Notes: a model not told the origin generated them from the letters alone. A stretch of DNA of 55,550 nt from Bacteroidota bacterium (GCA_015222055.1 JADFUR010000010.1:1-55550); one strand, 5' to 3'; shown: positions 37,074 through 46,916, numbered from the stretch's first letter. Numbers and translations are program-made.

Positions 37074-40046
37074 TTATTTTAATGTTCTTTTTACTTCTTT
37101 TTCTTCATAAGCTTCAACAATATCGGCAACTTTAAGATCATTAAATTTATCAATATTAAGGCCACATTCGTAACCGGAAGAAACTTCTTTCACATCCTCT
37201 TTAAAGCGTTTAAGAGAACCAAGTTCGCCAGAATAAAGAACTATTCCGTCTCTAATAATTCTAATTTTTAGGTTACGTTTAATTTTACCTTCTTTAACTA
37301 TACATCCTGCAATAGTACCAACTTTTGTGATTCTGAAAGTTTCTCTAATTTCAGCAGTACCAACAATCTCTTCTTTTATCTCTGGGGCAAGCATTCCCTC
37401 CATGGCATCTTTTAGCTCATTGATAGCATCATAAATAATAGAATAAAGACGAATTTCAATTTCTTCTTTTTCTGCTAATTTTCTAGCACCAATAGACGGT
37501 CTAACTTGAAAACCTATAATAATGGCTTCCGAAGCGGTAGCAAGAAGAACATCAGATTCTGATATTTGTCCAACTGCTTTATGAATTACATTTATCTGTA
37601 TTTCTTCTGTGGATAGTTTAACTAAAGAATCAGATAATGCTTCAATAGAACCATCAACATCACCTTTAATAATTACGTTAAGTTCTTGGAAGTTCCCAAT
37701 GGCAATACGTCTTCCAATTTCATCAAGAGTAATATGTTTTTGAGTTCTTAAGCTTTGTTCTCGTTGTAATTGTTCTCGTTTGTTTGCAATTTCTTTAGCT
37801 TCGTGGTCAGTGTTCATAATATTAAACGTGTCACCTGCTTGAGGTGCACCATTTAAACCAAGAATTAGAGCTGGAGACGAAGGTCCTGCTTCTTCAATTT
37901 TATTACCACGTTCGTTGTACATTGCTTTAACACGTCCCGTGTAACTACCGGCTAAAACTATATCTCCAAGCTTAAGAGTCCCCGATTTTATAAGAATAGT
38001 TGCAACATATCCTTTCCCTTTATCAAGAGCTGATTCAATAATTGTTCCTTGAGCTTTTTTATTAGGATTGGCCTTTAAATCAAGCATTTCAGATTCTAGT
38101 AGAATTTTTTCAAGTAATTCTTCTACATTTTTACCTTGCTTTGCTGAAATGTCTTGTGATTGAAATTTTCCACCCCAATCTTCAACTAAATAATTCATGC
38201 CGGCAAGTTGTTCTTTTATTTTTTCGGGATTTGCACCAGGTTTGTCTATTTTATTAATAGCAAAAACTATTGGCACTCCTGCTGCTGAAGCGTGATTTAT
38301 TGCTTCAATTGTTTGAGGCATAATATTATCATCTGCAGCAATAATTATTATTGCAATATCAGTAATTTGAGCACCACGTGCACGCATCGCAGTAAATGCT
38401 TCGTGACCCGGAGTGTCAAGGAATGTTATTCGTTTGCCATTTTTTAATTGTACGTTATAGGCTCCAATATGTTGAGTAATACCGCCAGCTTCACCAGCAA
38501 TTACATTGGCATGACGAATGTGATCTAATAATGATGTTTTTCCATGGTCTACATGTCCCATAACAGTTACAATTGGAGGCCTTGGAATTAAGTTTTTTTC
38601 GTCGTCTTTTTCAGCTTCATCTTCGCTTATGGCATTAACAACATCGGCACTAACGAAGTCAACTTTATAATGGAATTCATTAGCAACCAGTTCCATGGTT
38701 TCTGCATCTAATCGTTGATTAATTGAAACGAACAAGCCTAAATTCATACATGTTTGTATAACTTCATTAACAGGGGTGTCCATCATAGTTGCTAATTCGT
38801 TAACAGAAACGAATTCAGTAACTTTAAGAATGTTTTTTTGTTTTAGTACTTCCGCAGACCTTAATTGTTCTTTGTGGCTAACTGCATCTCTTTTTTCTCT
38901 TCGGTGTCTAGCTCCTTTTGATTTGCTTTTAGATGTTAATCTTGCAAGAGTTTCTTTAATTTGTTTTTGAACATCTTCTTCGCTAATTTCTTTTTTTATT
39001 ATCGGTCTTCTTTTCTTAAATTGTTTTTTACCGATGTCTTTTTTTGCTTTATTTGATTGTGCCGATAAATTAACTTTATCTTTTTTTATTCTTTTTCGTT
39101 TTTTCTTTTTTTGATTAATCCTATCTTCATTAGATTTTTCTGAAGAGGATTTTTTAGGAGTTGGTAAATCAATTTTTCCTACAATAGTTGGTCCAGACAA
39201 TTTTTTAATTTTTGACTGGTAAATTCTATCTTCAGATTTTCCTGTTGAAGGAGATCTTTCTCCAGTTTCAGCTGTTGCTTTTTCTCTTCTATCAGCTTCT
39301 TTTTGTTTTTTTGCTTCTGCTTTTTGTTTTTTCTCTTCTTCTCTTTCTTTTTTTGTTTTTTTTGTGGGTCGGGTTTTTTGATTAATAGAACTTAAATCAA
39401 TTTTTCCTATAACTTTTATTTTGTTATCCTCAGCAACGGCTTCCTCTTTCTTTGGTATTATAGGTTTTTTTAGTTCTTTTTTTACGTCTTCTTTTATATC
39501 CTTTTTAGTTTCTTTTTCAACTTCTTTTTCAGGTTCTTTTTCAGCTTCTTTTTTAGGTTCTTCTTTAGCTTTTATCGGTGGTCTTTCCTTTTTTTCTTTT
39601 TCAGGTTCTTCTTTCTCTTTTATTGTTATGGTTTTTGGCTCTTCTTTTACTTCTTTTTTTATTTCTTTTTCAGGTTGCTTGGTAGTAGTCTTCTTTTCTT
39701 CCTCAAGATTTATTTTACCAACCACTTTGACTTTAACCTCTTCTTTTTCTTCTGCGTAAATTTCTGTATTTTTAACTTTAACAGAAACTTTTTCTTCCTC
39801 AATAGAAATGGTTTCTTTTTTTTCTCTTGTTTTATTAAAGTTCAGATTCTCAGATTCTTTTTTAACAATAATTTCAGAACTAAATTCTTTTGCTAATATG
39901 TCAAAAACATCTTCGGGAATTTTTGTGTTAGGATTAGAATCAATCTTAACATTTTTTTTATGAAGATAATCAACTATGGTTGATATTCCAACATTAAACT
40001 CGCGTGCGATTTTACTTAGTCTTTTGGTTTTTTTGCCTTGTGCCAT
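37074..40046 (-). CDS. infB: Translation initiation factor IF-2
   Basis: A 990-residue IF-2. An N-terminal IF2_N subdomain (residues 1-50, [18 protein letters not shown]) is followed by a ~340-residue low-complexity Lys/Glu linker, a second IF2_N (about 405-460), the G domain with GHVDHGKT at 497-504 and its DTPGHEAF and NKIDKP motifs, and domains II-IV. In the linker a short motif, V-[VI]-GKI-[ND]-L, occurs three times (about 107-114, 211-218, 287-294). It places initiator tRNA on the 30S subunit. It is the last gene of the rimP-nusA-infB operon, 53 bases after nusA. Confidence 0.97.
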   Translation of the reverse strand: MAQGKKTKRLSKIAREFNVGISTIVDYLHKKNVKIDSNPNTKIPEDVFDILAKEFSSEIIVKKESENLNFNKTREKKETISIEEEKVSVKVKNTEIYAEEKEEVKVKVVGKINLEEEKKTTTKQPEKEIKKEVKEEPKTITIKEKEEPEKEKKERPPIKAKEEPKKEAEKEPEKEVEKETKKDIKEDVKKELKKPIIPKKEEAVAEDNKIKVIGKIDLSSINQKTRPTKKTKKEREEEKKQKAEAKKQKEADRREKATAETGERSPSTGKSEDRIYQSKIKKLSGPTIVGKIDLPTPKKSSSEKSNEDRINQKKKKRKRIKKDKVNLSAQSNKAKKDIGKKQFKKRRPIIKKEISEEDVQKQIKETLARLTSKSKSKGARHRREKRDAVSHKEQLRSAEVLKQKNILKVTEFVSVNELATMMDTPVNEVIQTCMNLGLFVSINQRLDAETMELVANEFHYKVDFVSADVVNAISEDEAEKDDEKNLIPRPPIVTVMGHVDHGKTSLLDHIRHANVIAGEAGGITQHIGAYNVQLKNGKRITFLDTPGHEAFTAMRARGAQITDIAIIIIAADDNIMPQTIEAINHASAAGVPIVFAINKIDKPGANPEKIKEQLAGMNYLVEDWGGKFQSQDISAKQGKNVEELLEKILLESEMLDLKANPNKKAQGTIIESALDKGKGYVATILIKSGTLKLGDIVLAGSYTGRVKAMYNERGNKIEEAGPSSPALILGLNGAPQAGDTFNIMNTDHEAKEIANKREQLQREQSLRTQKHITLDEIGRRIAIGNFQELNVIIKGDVDGSIEALSDSLVKLSTEEIQINVIHKAVGQISESDVLLATASEAIIIGFQVRPSIGARKLAEKEEIEIRLYSIIYDAINELKDAMEGMLAPEIKEEIVGTAEIRETFRITKVGTIAGCIVKEGKIKRNLKIRIIRDGIVLYSGELGSLKRFKEDVKEVSSGYECGLNIDKFNDLKVADIVEAYEEKEVKRTLK

Positions 40047-40099
40047 ACTATAAATTAAAAAGCTATAAATATTTTTGTAAAATTAGTTTATAATATTAA

Positions 40100-41335
40100 T
40101 TATTCAAATTCTGCTTTTAAAATTCGAAGAACGTCTTTTACTGTTTCTTCTTCAAGATCAGTACGTGTTACCAAATCTTGAGCAGATAAGGTGATAACAC
40201 TTTTTGCTGTGTCACAACCTATAGCTTTTAGTTCATCAATAACCCAACCTTCAATTTCGTCTCCAAATTCATCTAAATCAACATCTTCATCGTCTTCTTT
40301 AATGTCGCGATAAACTTCAATTTCGTAACCAGTTAGTTGACTTGCTAATTTTATGTTTGACCCGCCTTTACCAATAGCCATTGATACTTGGTCAGGGTTT
40401 AAATATACTTCAGCTTTTAGTTTTTCTTCATTTAGTTTTATTGCATTAACTTTTGCAGGGCTTAATGAGCGTTGAATGTAAAGTTGAGTATTGTTTGTAT
40501 AATTAATAACATCTATATTTTCATTTTTAAGTTCTCTTACAATTCCATGAATACGAGAACCTTTAATTCCAACACAGGCTCCAACAGGGTCAATTCTGTC
40601 ATCATATGATTCAACAGCAACTTTTGCCCTTTCACCGGGAATTCTTTTAATATTTTTCATGGTTATTAAGCCATCAAATATTTCGGGAACTTCTAATTCA
40701 AATAATCTTTCGAGAAAAACTGGAGATATTCGAGATAAAATAATTATTGGGTTGTTGTTTCTCATTTCAACTTTAACAACAACAGCTTTTGTGTTTTCTC
40801 CTTTTCTGAAATAATCTGAAGGTATTTGTTCTGATTTAGGCAATATTAATTCGTTACCTTCATCGTCGAGAACATAAATTTCTTTTTTCCAAACTTGGTA
40901 AACTTCACCGTTAATTAAGTCGCCAATTTTGTCTTTGTATTTTGTATATATATTGTCTTTTTCAAGTTCGAGTATTCGAGCAGTTAGGTTTTGTCGAATT
41001 GATAAAATCGTTCGTCTTCCAAAATCAACAAGTTTAACTTCATCGGTTACTTCTTCTCCTACTTCATAATCTTCGTCAATTTTTTTTGCTTCAGTAAGTG
41101 TTATTTGTAAATTTTTATTTTCAATTACATCATCTTCTACAACTGTTCTGTTTCTCCAAATTTCAAAATCGCCCTTATCAATATTAATAATAATATCGAA
41201 ATTTTCATCGGTCTCATATTTTTTTAATAAGATACTCCTAAATACATCTTCTAAGACTCTCATCATTGTGGCTCTGTCAATGTTCTTGAGTTCTTTAAAT
41301 TCTGAGAATGTGTCAATTAGGTTTAAGTTTTCCAT
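40100..41335 (-). CDS. nusA: Transcription termination/antitermination protein NusA
   Basis: A 411-residue NusA with the N-terminal RNA polymerase-binding domain (1-125), an S1 domain (about 130-200, GDLINGEVYQVWKKEIYVL) and two KH domains (DDRIDPVGACVGIKGSRIHGIVRELKNE and DQVSMAIGKGGSNIKLAS). A short acidic C-terminal region (about 345-411) follows. The E. coli AR repeats are reduced to about one helix-hairpin-helix unit. It controls pausing and termination. rimP lies 15 bases upstream and infB 53 bases downstream, the classic order. Confidence 0.96.
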   Translation of the reverse strand: MENLNLIDTFSEFKELKNIDRATMMRVLEDVFRSILLKKYETDENFDIIINIDKGDFEIWRNRTVVEDDVIENKNLQITLTEAKKIDEDYEVGEEVTDEVKLVDFGRRTILSIRQNLTARILELEKDNIYTKYKDKIGDLINGEVYQVWKKEIYVLDDEGNELILPKSEQIPSDYFRKGENTKAVVVKVEMRNNNPIIILSRISPVFLERLFELEVPEIFDGLITMKNIKRIPGERAKVAVESYDDRIDPVGACVGIKGSRIHGIVRELKNENIDVINYTNNTQLYIQRSLSPAKVNAIKLNEEKLKAEVYLNPDQVSMAIGKGGSNIKLASQLTGYEIEVYRDIKEDDEDVDLDEFGDEIEGWVIDELKAIGCDTAKSVITLSAQDLVTRTDLEEETVKDVLRILKAEFE

Positions 41336-41350
41336 TTTAATATTTTCTTT

Positions 41351-41809
41351 TTAAAAAGTGATTATTGCTTTTGTCGATTTTATTTTTTCTAAATCAACAT
41401 CTAATTTTTCAATCACTGTTTGTTTTTTGTTTTTGTTTTTTATTTTTTTTTCTATTTCAAGTTCAATTTTGTTATTGTTGTGAGAAAGTAATTTCCCTTC
41501 ATGTCTTTCGCCTTCTAGGGTAATTACTTCAACTATTTTATTTATATTTTTTTTGTATTGCAAAGGTATAATAAAAGGTTGGTTTAATCCAGGGGTTGAT
41601 ACTTCTAAACTAAAATCTTCAACATCTCTGTCTAAATTGAACTCAATTGCTCGGCTTATTTTTATGCAGTCATCAATAGTTACACTTTTTTCACTATCAA
41701 TATAAACAAAAATTTTATTAGTAGGTTTTATTTCTATATCAACAAGAATTAAATCTTCTTCCTTTAATTTTTCTTCTATTAATTTTATTATTTGTTCTTT
41801 GGTTATCAT
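41351..41809 (-). CDS. rimP: Ribosome maturation factor RimP
   Basis: A 152-residue assembly factor. The N-terminal alpha/beta domain includes IEIKPTNKIFVYIDSEKSVTIDDCIKISRAIE and the DFSLEVSTPGLNQPF core. The C-terminal SH3-like domain (about 85-152) includes VEVITLEGERHEGKLLSHNNNKIEL. It acts early in 30S maturation. It is the first gene of the nusA operon. A very strong palindrome lies in the leader, 22 bases upstream of its start. Confidence 0.95.
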   Translation of the reverse strand: MITKEQIIKLIEEKLKEEDLILVDIEIKPTNKIFVYIDSEKSVTIDDCIKISRAIEFNLDRDVEDFSLEVSTPGLNQPFIIPLQYKKNINKIVEVITLEGERHEGKLLSHNNNKIELEIEKKIKNKNKKQTVIEKLDVDLEKIKSTKAIITF

Positions 41810-41830
41810 ATAATAAGTTTAGTTAATAAA

Positions 41831-41851
41831 ATAGGGGACACTGTCCCCTAT
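41831..41851. promoter_or_regulatory. Perfect palindrome in the rimP-nusA-infB leader
   Basis: The core TAGGGGACACTGTCCCCTA (41832-41850), extended by one A/T pair at each end, has 10-base arms around one central C. It is very GC-rich for this genome. It sits between the promoter at 41873-41880 and the rimP start at 41809, so it would be transcribed in the leader, or bound as DNA by a dimer. Confidence 0.6.
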
Positions 41852-41872
41852 CCAACTCCTCTATAATTTTTG

Positions 41873-41880
41873 CAAATATA
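41873..41880 (-). promoter_or_regulatory. -7 promoter element of rimP-nusA-infB
   Basis: The minus strand reads TATATTTG, matching TAnnTTTG, 64 bases upstream of rimP. The implied start of transcription lies just before the leader palindrome. Confidence 0.55.
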
Positions 41881-42061
41881 TGGATAAAAGTTTAATAATC
41901 AAAATAAAGGAGGTGAAAACTATTGCAAATGGCTGTAATAGTTTTGGTGTTTCGTTATTATTATATTTTTTTGAGATGCTAATTGAGATTTTTACAACGG
42001 AAAATACAGATTTCATAGTTGTATCCGCCAGCACTTTGAGTTTTTTTCTGAAGCAAATTTT

Positions 42062-42679
42062 TTAGTTGTTAATTAATAATTCGTAATTTTTATTTTCATA
42101 CTTATATTTCACTATCCCTAATTTATGATTATAATAAATCTCGCTTACCGGAACACTATCAAGTGAAGTAAAATAATATACATTTTTTAACATAATGCCA
42201 TTAACGCTAAAGTTTTCATTTGAATTTTTCAATTTGTACATTTTATCCATAAACCAAATACCGGGCTCATATATTTTGTCTTCTCCGTAGAAAACATTGA
42301 TAGATTTACAGCCAAAAGGTGGATAAGGATACAATGTCATACCTTCTCCATAATCATATTGTATGCTATCATCAAAAATCAAATTACAGCCTTTAATATC
42401 ATCTGCATTAAAATAGAAATATAAATATTGAATTTTATAGATTTCATAAGGATTTTTAAGAGACGATCCACTCAATGAATGTTGCTGAGGTGCATTTAAA
42501 AGAGTTTTAACAAAAATTGTGTCATAATCAGTTTCTGATTGGTAAATTAATGTGTCATTATTTTTTAATTCTGTGTGATATTCGTCAGGTAATGTGTGAT
42601 ACTCATCATTAGATGGCTCACACGAAATTAATGACGCTTATACTATCAGTACAATAATTATTTTATATTTTATTTTCAT
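42062..42679 (-). pseudogene. Lipoprotein gene interrupted by one in-frame TAA
   Basis: Reading from the ATG at 42679 gives MKIKYKIIIVLIV, a TAA at 42638-42640 (codon 14), then in the same frame ASLISCEPSNDEYHTLPDE and on to the stop at 42062, 206 codons in all. Without the stop it is a textbook lipoprotein signal with lipobox LISC. The rest is a ~185-residue unknown protein rich in Tyr and Asp. There are no frameshifts, so a single base change explains the break. A short downstream part can start at TTG 42475 but would lack export. It overlaps the upstream gene by 17 bases. The family is not recognised. Confidence 0.75.
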
Positions 42680-43148
42680 AATTAGTTTGAATTAAAGTTT
42701 TTGTAATATTGAATTTAACAACTGAATTTTTATTTACTTTTTGTATTAAGCACCAAATTTCAATTGGGTTTTTTCTTTTACATAGTCCATTTTGCTCAAT
42801 TATGATGTCTACTGTATAATTATTGTTATTCTTTTTTATTTCGTATACGACTTTTGGTTCAAGACATCCCCCAACTGAAGAAATATAACCTATTATGGTG
42901 TGTTTATTAAAGTCAATTTGTGGTAATTCATAGGAATAGCAATCGGGATGAGGAGAACGGTCTTCTAATAATTTTTGGTAGTCAATATTATTACTAATTA
43001 CATGTTCTCCTGATAATTAGGAACCTAAAATAAGACATCCTAATGCAATTTCTTGACAAGGAATAATTTTTTCATCATTATGTATTATTGGATTTTTAAA
43101 CCCATATAATACTTCTGCAATTATAATTATTACTAATAGCTTTTTCAT
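42663..43148 (-). pseudogene. Small exported-protein gene interrupted by one in-frame TAA
   Basis: From the ATG at 43148 the frame reads MKKLLVIIIIAEVLYGFKNP, continues to a TAA at 43017-43019 (codon 44), then runs on in the same frame for ~117 residues (LSGEHVISNNIDYQKLLEDR onward) to the stop at 42663. The N-terminus is a plausible signal peptide, and several Cys are present (PCQEIALGC, HPDCYSYE, GGCLEP, GLCKRK, WCL), suggesting disulfides in an exported protein. The tail overlaps the next broken gene by 17 bases, an operon arrangement. The family is not recognised; each half alone would be incomplete. Confidence 0.7.
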
Positions 43149-43477
43149 AATCTATTGTTTCGTGTTATTATTCTATTCATTATTTATGGGGATTCGGGTT
43201 TTATAATTTTTCCATATTTTTAATATATTACATATATATACCCTCGCTAAGTGTATTTTTTAACTACAATTTTTAATAACAATAATGGGGATATTTTATT
43301 TTAACTAAAAGATTTAGAAGATATTAACATAAGAAAAAAGACAAACAGAAAAGGTGAAATTCGTTTCATAGTTATATTGTTTGTTCGTTTTTATAATATT
43401 TTTTAAATATAAAGAATAAAAAGAAACTTTGGCAATAAATTTTTCACATTCAATATTAATGAAAATTTGTAAGAATG

Positions 43478-43640
43478 TTAGTTTTGTTTTTTACGCTGAA
43501 AAATATATATCTCATACTCATAACCACCCAATACTTTAAATTTATTTTTTTCATCTTGACTTTTTCATATTTTATTTTTAATATATTTGTAAACTGGCGA
43601 TTTTTTCGGATGGGATTTGTATTTTTGATTGCAAGACAAA
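43478..43640 (-). pseudogene. Possible decayed 3' gene end with in-frame TGA
   Basis: The minus strand can be read as NQKYKSHPKKSPVYKYIKNK, I, TGA (43565-43567), then KSQDEKNKFKVLGGYEYEIY and IFQRKKQN to TAA at 43478-43480. The residues after the TGA look protein-like (a GGYEYEIYIFQRKK ending recalls C-termini of some transferases), but the family is not identified. The next gene's promoter lies inside this segment. It may be a gene remnant or chance. Confidence 0.25.
43582..43589 (+). promoter_or_regulatory. -7 promoter element of the GT-C-like / GT2 operon
   Basis: TATATTTG matches TAnnTTTG, 78 bases before the start at 43668. A TTG lies 23 bases upstream, farther than the usual spacing. 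Confidence 0.45.
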
Positions 43641-43667
43641 TTTAAATAGGACTTAAGTAAAAACAAA

Positions 43668-45944
43668 ATGATTAAAAAAAATAATATAGCTAAGAATGTT
43701 TCTGTTTTGGCTGTTTCAACAATACTGTTAATTGTATTTTTTGGAAATATATTAAAATCTCCCAATAATGTTTTTTTTGCAAAAGGAGGTGATGGACTAA
43801 AGAGCACATTCGGTTCATATTACCACCTTCAATATGATTCTACATATTGGCATACCAATTGTATGAATTATCCATTAGGAGAATCTGTTTTTTTTACAGG
43901 GAATCAACCTGTAATTATAAATGTTTTAAAAGTATTGCAAACATTTGGAATAGATGCTTCAAATAATCTTACAGCAATACTTAATGTTTGGCTTTTGTTG
44001 TCAATGGTTTTGGGTGCATTTTTTATGTATCTTCTGCTAAAAAAATTGAATTTGCCATGGATTTATGCATTAATAGTTGCAAATATTATAATTTTTATGT
44101 CGCCACAATTGGGCCGTTTGGGAGGACATTTCAATTTGGCTTATTTATATTTGATTCCTCTATTTTTATATTTACTAAAATTATTTTATGACAAGCCTTC
44201 ATATAAAATATCTTTTTTAATTGCAATACTTTCTTTTGTTGCATTATTTACTCATGCCTATTTTCTGGCTTTTTATTCTTTTTGGTTATTTTTTTTACTC
44301 ATATATTATTATTTTAACGAAAAAGAAAATCCTGCAAGCATTATCAAATTAATTTTATTTTTTACAATTCAAATAATATTGCCTTTTATAATCTTTAGCT
44401 TGCTTACAAATTCTTATCCGTCAGACAGATGCGTTTTTCCATGGGGTTTTTTTCAAACGAGAGCTTTTCCCGAATCTGTATTTTTGCCCATAGGTAAACC
44501 TTACGGAAAATTTTTGCATTTTAGTTACTTGAAATGGGAAGGAATGGCGTATGTCGGTTTGGTGTCAACCATAGTTTTTTTATTTATAGTTTATAAATAT
44601 TTTAAGTTTAAAAAGAACAATATTTTGAGATGCTATAAACTTACTGATAATAATTTTTTAAATGCTTTGTTTATAGGAGCGTTCTTAGCTCTATTAGTAA
44701 GCTTTGCATACCCATTTGAATGGGGATTAGAATGGATGCTGAAATATACTGGTCCATTTAGACAATTTAGAGCCATAGGAAGATTTAGTTGGTTATTTTA
44801 TTATACAATAAATATAATTTCATTTTATTTGATTTGGAATTATTATAAAAAAAATAAAAATACATTAAGTAAATTAATTTTAGTTGTAGCCTTGCTTTGG
44901 AGTGGTTATGATACGTGGTTAAATGTAAAAGATAAAGAATCTTCAATAAATCACAGATTTGTTCATCTTGAAGATATTAATAATAAATTACCTGAAAATA
45001 GATGGATAAATAATATAAATATTAAAGAATATCAGGCAATACTAACATTCCCATTTTTTCATATTGGTTCAGAAGTGTACTGGATTGATAGTCAAGGTGA
45101 AGCAGTGAAAAATACTTTTATTGTATCTTGGAAAACAGGATTACCTATAATTCCGGTAATGTTAAGCAGAACATCATTGTCGCAAACAATGAATACCTTG
45201 GCTCTGTATTTTGAACCTTTGGAAAAATACTCAATTTTGAATAAATATAACAATAAAAATATATTGTTACTTAAAGAAAATAACACAAAACTCAATAATA
45301 ACGAAAATAGATTTGTAAATTATGCTTTAATGATTGACAGTAATAAGTATTATTCTGTTTATAAGCTACCTGTAGATAGTATTAAAAAACTTAATTCAGA
45401 TTATAGAAACAGGTTGATTGACACTGCTAATGATCCTTCATTGTTTCGAAAAGATAATTTTTTAGTTTCAGACACAAATATGTCATTTATTTATTATTCG
45501 CATGAAAATGTTTTGCCCGATTATAAGCATTTATTTTATTTAAAAGGGCATGCAAAAAAGACAAATTGTATTATCGAAACTAATTTGTTTGATGATACAG
45601 ACACAATTACAATTTCATTTTGGATGAAAAATTTAAACAAAGATTTAATTCCTAGATCAGAACTTAGATTAAAAGCACAAGATAAAGATGGTAATTGGAG
45701 ACAAATATTTGGAACAACAATTTTTCGTATGGTCAAATTTGTGTCTAAAGATGGTTGGGGATTGGTGGAATTTGATTATAAACCACAAAAAAATAATGAA
45801 AGAATAAGAATAGAAGTTTTGAATAAATTGGTTGTTTCGGGAGAATTTGGTTTTGATGATATCTTGATTAAAAAAACACACACTGATATTTATTACAAAA
45901 CAGATAGCTTTGTCTACAAAAACAACAGATATGTAAAAAAATAA
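43668..45944 (+). CDS. Large polytopic membrane protein, GT-C-like glycosyltransferase candidate
   Basis: A 758-residue protein. About 10-11 TM helices lie in residues 1-420, with an N-terminal periplasmic loop after TM1 (SPNNVFFAKGGDGLKSTFGS, then YYHLQYDSTYWHTNCMNYPLG) containing conserved-looking Asp and His residues. The layout is that of GT-C enzymes that use polyprenyl-phosphate sugars. After the membrane part comes a ~330-residue extracytoplasmic region. Its last 150 residues (about 600-745, DTITISFWMKNLNK ... GEFGFDDILIKKT) look like a jelly-roll carbohydrate-binding sandwich. The GT2 gene follows after 21 bases, supporting a donor-lipid/transferase pair. No exact family is recognised. 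Confidence 0.6.
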   Translation: MIKKNNIAKNVSVLAVSTILLIVFFGNILKSPNNVFFAKGGDGLKSTFGSYYHLQYDSTYWHTNCMNYPLGESVFFTGNQPVIINVLKVLQTFGIDASNNLTAILNVWLLLSMVLGAFFMYLLLKKLNLPWIYALIVANIIIFMSPQLGRLGGHFNLAYLYLIPLFLYLLKLFYDKPSYKISFLIAILSFVALFTHAYFLAFYSFWLFFLLIYYYFNEKENPASIIKLILFFTIQIILPFIIFSLLTNSYPSDRCVFPWGFFQTRAFPESVFLPIGKPYGKFLHFSYLKWEGMAYVGLVSTIVFLFIVYKYFKFKKNNILRCYKLTDNNFLNALFIGAFLALLVSFAYPFEWGLEWMLKYTGPFRQFRAIGRFSWLFYYTINIISFYLIWNYYKKNKNTLSKLILVVALLWSGYDTWLNVKDKESSINHRFVHLEDINNKLPENRWINNINIKEYQAILTFPFFHIGSEVYWIDSQGEAVKNTFIVSWKTGLPIIPVMLSRTSLSQTMNTLALYFEPLEKYSILNKYNNKNILLLKENNTKLNNNENRFVNYALMIDSNKYYSVYKLPVDSIKKLNSDYRNRLIDTANDPSLFRKDNFLVSDTNMSFIYYSHENVLPDYKHLFYLKGHAKKTNCIIETNLFDDTDTITISFWMKNLNKDLIPRSELRLKAQDKDGNWRQIFGTTIFRMVKFVSKDGWGLVEFDYKPQKNNERIRIEVLNKLVVSGEFGFDDILIKKTHTDIYYKTDSFVYKNNRYVKK

Positions 45945-45965
45945 TCATATTTATATAAAAAATAT

Positions 45966-46916
45966 ATGGAACAAGTTAATCTAAATGTTGTTGTATCAGT
46001 ATATAATGAGCAAGAATCATTGCCTTTTTTTTACAAAGAAATAAAAAAGCAATTGAATTTATTAGATATTTCTTATAAAATAATATTTATAAATGATGGC
46101 AGTATTGATAGAAGTATTGAGATACTGCGAGAGTTTGCGGAAAAAGACACTACAGTAAAAGTTATTAACTTTTCTCGAAATTTTGGACACGAAGCTGCAA
46201 TGCTTGCAGGTATTGACTATTCAGATGCAGATGCAGTAATTTTTATGGATAGCGATTTACAGCATCCTCCGGCTTGTATAAAAAAAATGATGCAAACGTT
46301 TAACAACGGTGCCGATATCATAAATATGATTCGAGAAGAAAGAAAAGATGGAGGATTTCAAAAAAATTTGATGTCTAAATTGTTTTATGTACTATTGAAT
46401 AAAATATCAAAAATAAAAATAGAACACAATGCTTCCGATTTTTTTCTTCTGTCAAAACGCGTAGTAAAAATATTAAAAGAAGATTACAGAGAAAGAACAC
46501 GCTTTTTGCGTGGATTGATTCAAATAATAGGTTTTAATAAAGAGAAATTATCATTTACTGCTCCAAAAAGAATCGCAGGAAAGAGCAAATACTCTTTTAT
46601 GAAATTATTAGTTTTTTCATTTTCAGCCATATCTGTATTGTCAAAAGCTCCATTGCATTTAGGCATTTTTTCGGGACTTATATTTGCTTTTTTTAGTATT
46701 ATTGTTACAATATATTCCGTTGTAATGCGCTTTTTGAATCAACCTGCACCAGGCTATACAACTCTTGTTGTTCTTATCAGTCTGTTATTCAGCATATTAT
46801 TTTTTATTTTAGGAATTATAGGAGACTACATTGGATTGTTGTTTGATGAAATAAAAAAACGTCCTAATTACATTGTAATGGAAGAAATATCAAATAATAC
46901 AAATAATTTACATTAA
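45966..46916 (+). CDS. GT2 glycosyltransferase, polyprenyl-phosphate hexose synthase type (GtrB/DPM1-like)
   Basis: A 316-residue protein with an N-terminal GT-A domain and two C-terminal TM helices (about 225-252 and 262-292). The motifs NVVVSVYNEQESLP (7-20), FINDGSIDRS (41-50), FMDSDLQHPP (93-102, the metal-binding DxD variant) and YRERTRFLRGL are those of the GtrB/ArnC/DPM1 group. It probably moves a sugar from a nucleotide donor to undecaprenyl phosphate on the cytoplasmic side. The GT-C-like protein encoded upstream would use it. A GtrA-type flippase gene is not present nearby. Confidence 0.9.
   Translation: MEQVNLNVVVSVYNEQESLPFFYKEIKKQLNLLDISYKIIFINDGSIDRSIEILREFAEKDTTVKVINFSRNFGHEAAMLAGIDYSDADAVIFMDSDLQHPPACIKKMMQTFNNGADIINMIREERKDGGFQKNLMSKLFYVLLNKISKIKIEHNASDFFLLSKRVVKILKEDYRERTRFLRGLIQIIGFNKEKLSFTAPKRIAGKSKYSFMKLLVFSFSAISVLSKAPLHLGIFSGLIFAFFSIIVTIYSVVMRFLNQPAPGYTTLVVLISLLFSILFFILGIIGDYIGLLFDEIKKRPNYIVMEEISNNTNNLH

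Larger units (their letters stand above)
43149..43667. other. AT-rich spacer upstream of the GT-C-like gene
   Basis: 519 bases with no intact gene. The right half holds a possible decayed minus-strand gene end (43478-43640) and the -7 element of the next operon at 43582-43589. The left half, 43150-43470, shows no feature I can support. Confidence 0.45.

Noticed and set aside
39421-39896. Plus-strand Ser/Phe-rich frames
   Set aside because: Antisense shadow of the Lys/Glu-rich IF-2 linker.
41880-42065. 61-codon plus-strand frame
   Set aside because: No recognisable protein, no start signal; the area is promoter and spacer of the rimP operon.
42062-43148. Genetic code change with TAA read as sense
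   Set aside because: TAA ends other genes normally here (dnaE, susD, transposase end); the two internal stops are local.
43565-43807. 80-codon minus-strand frame
   Set aside because: Most of it is antisense to the start of the GT-C-like gene; only its last part was kept as a possible remnant.
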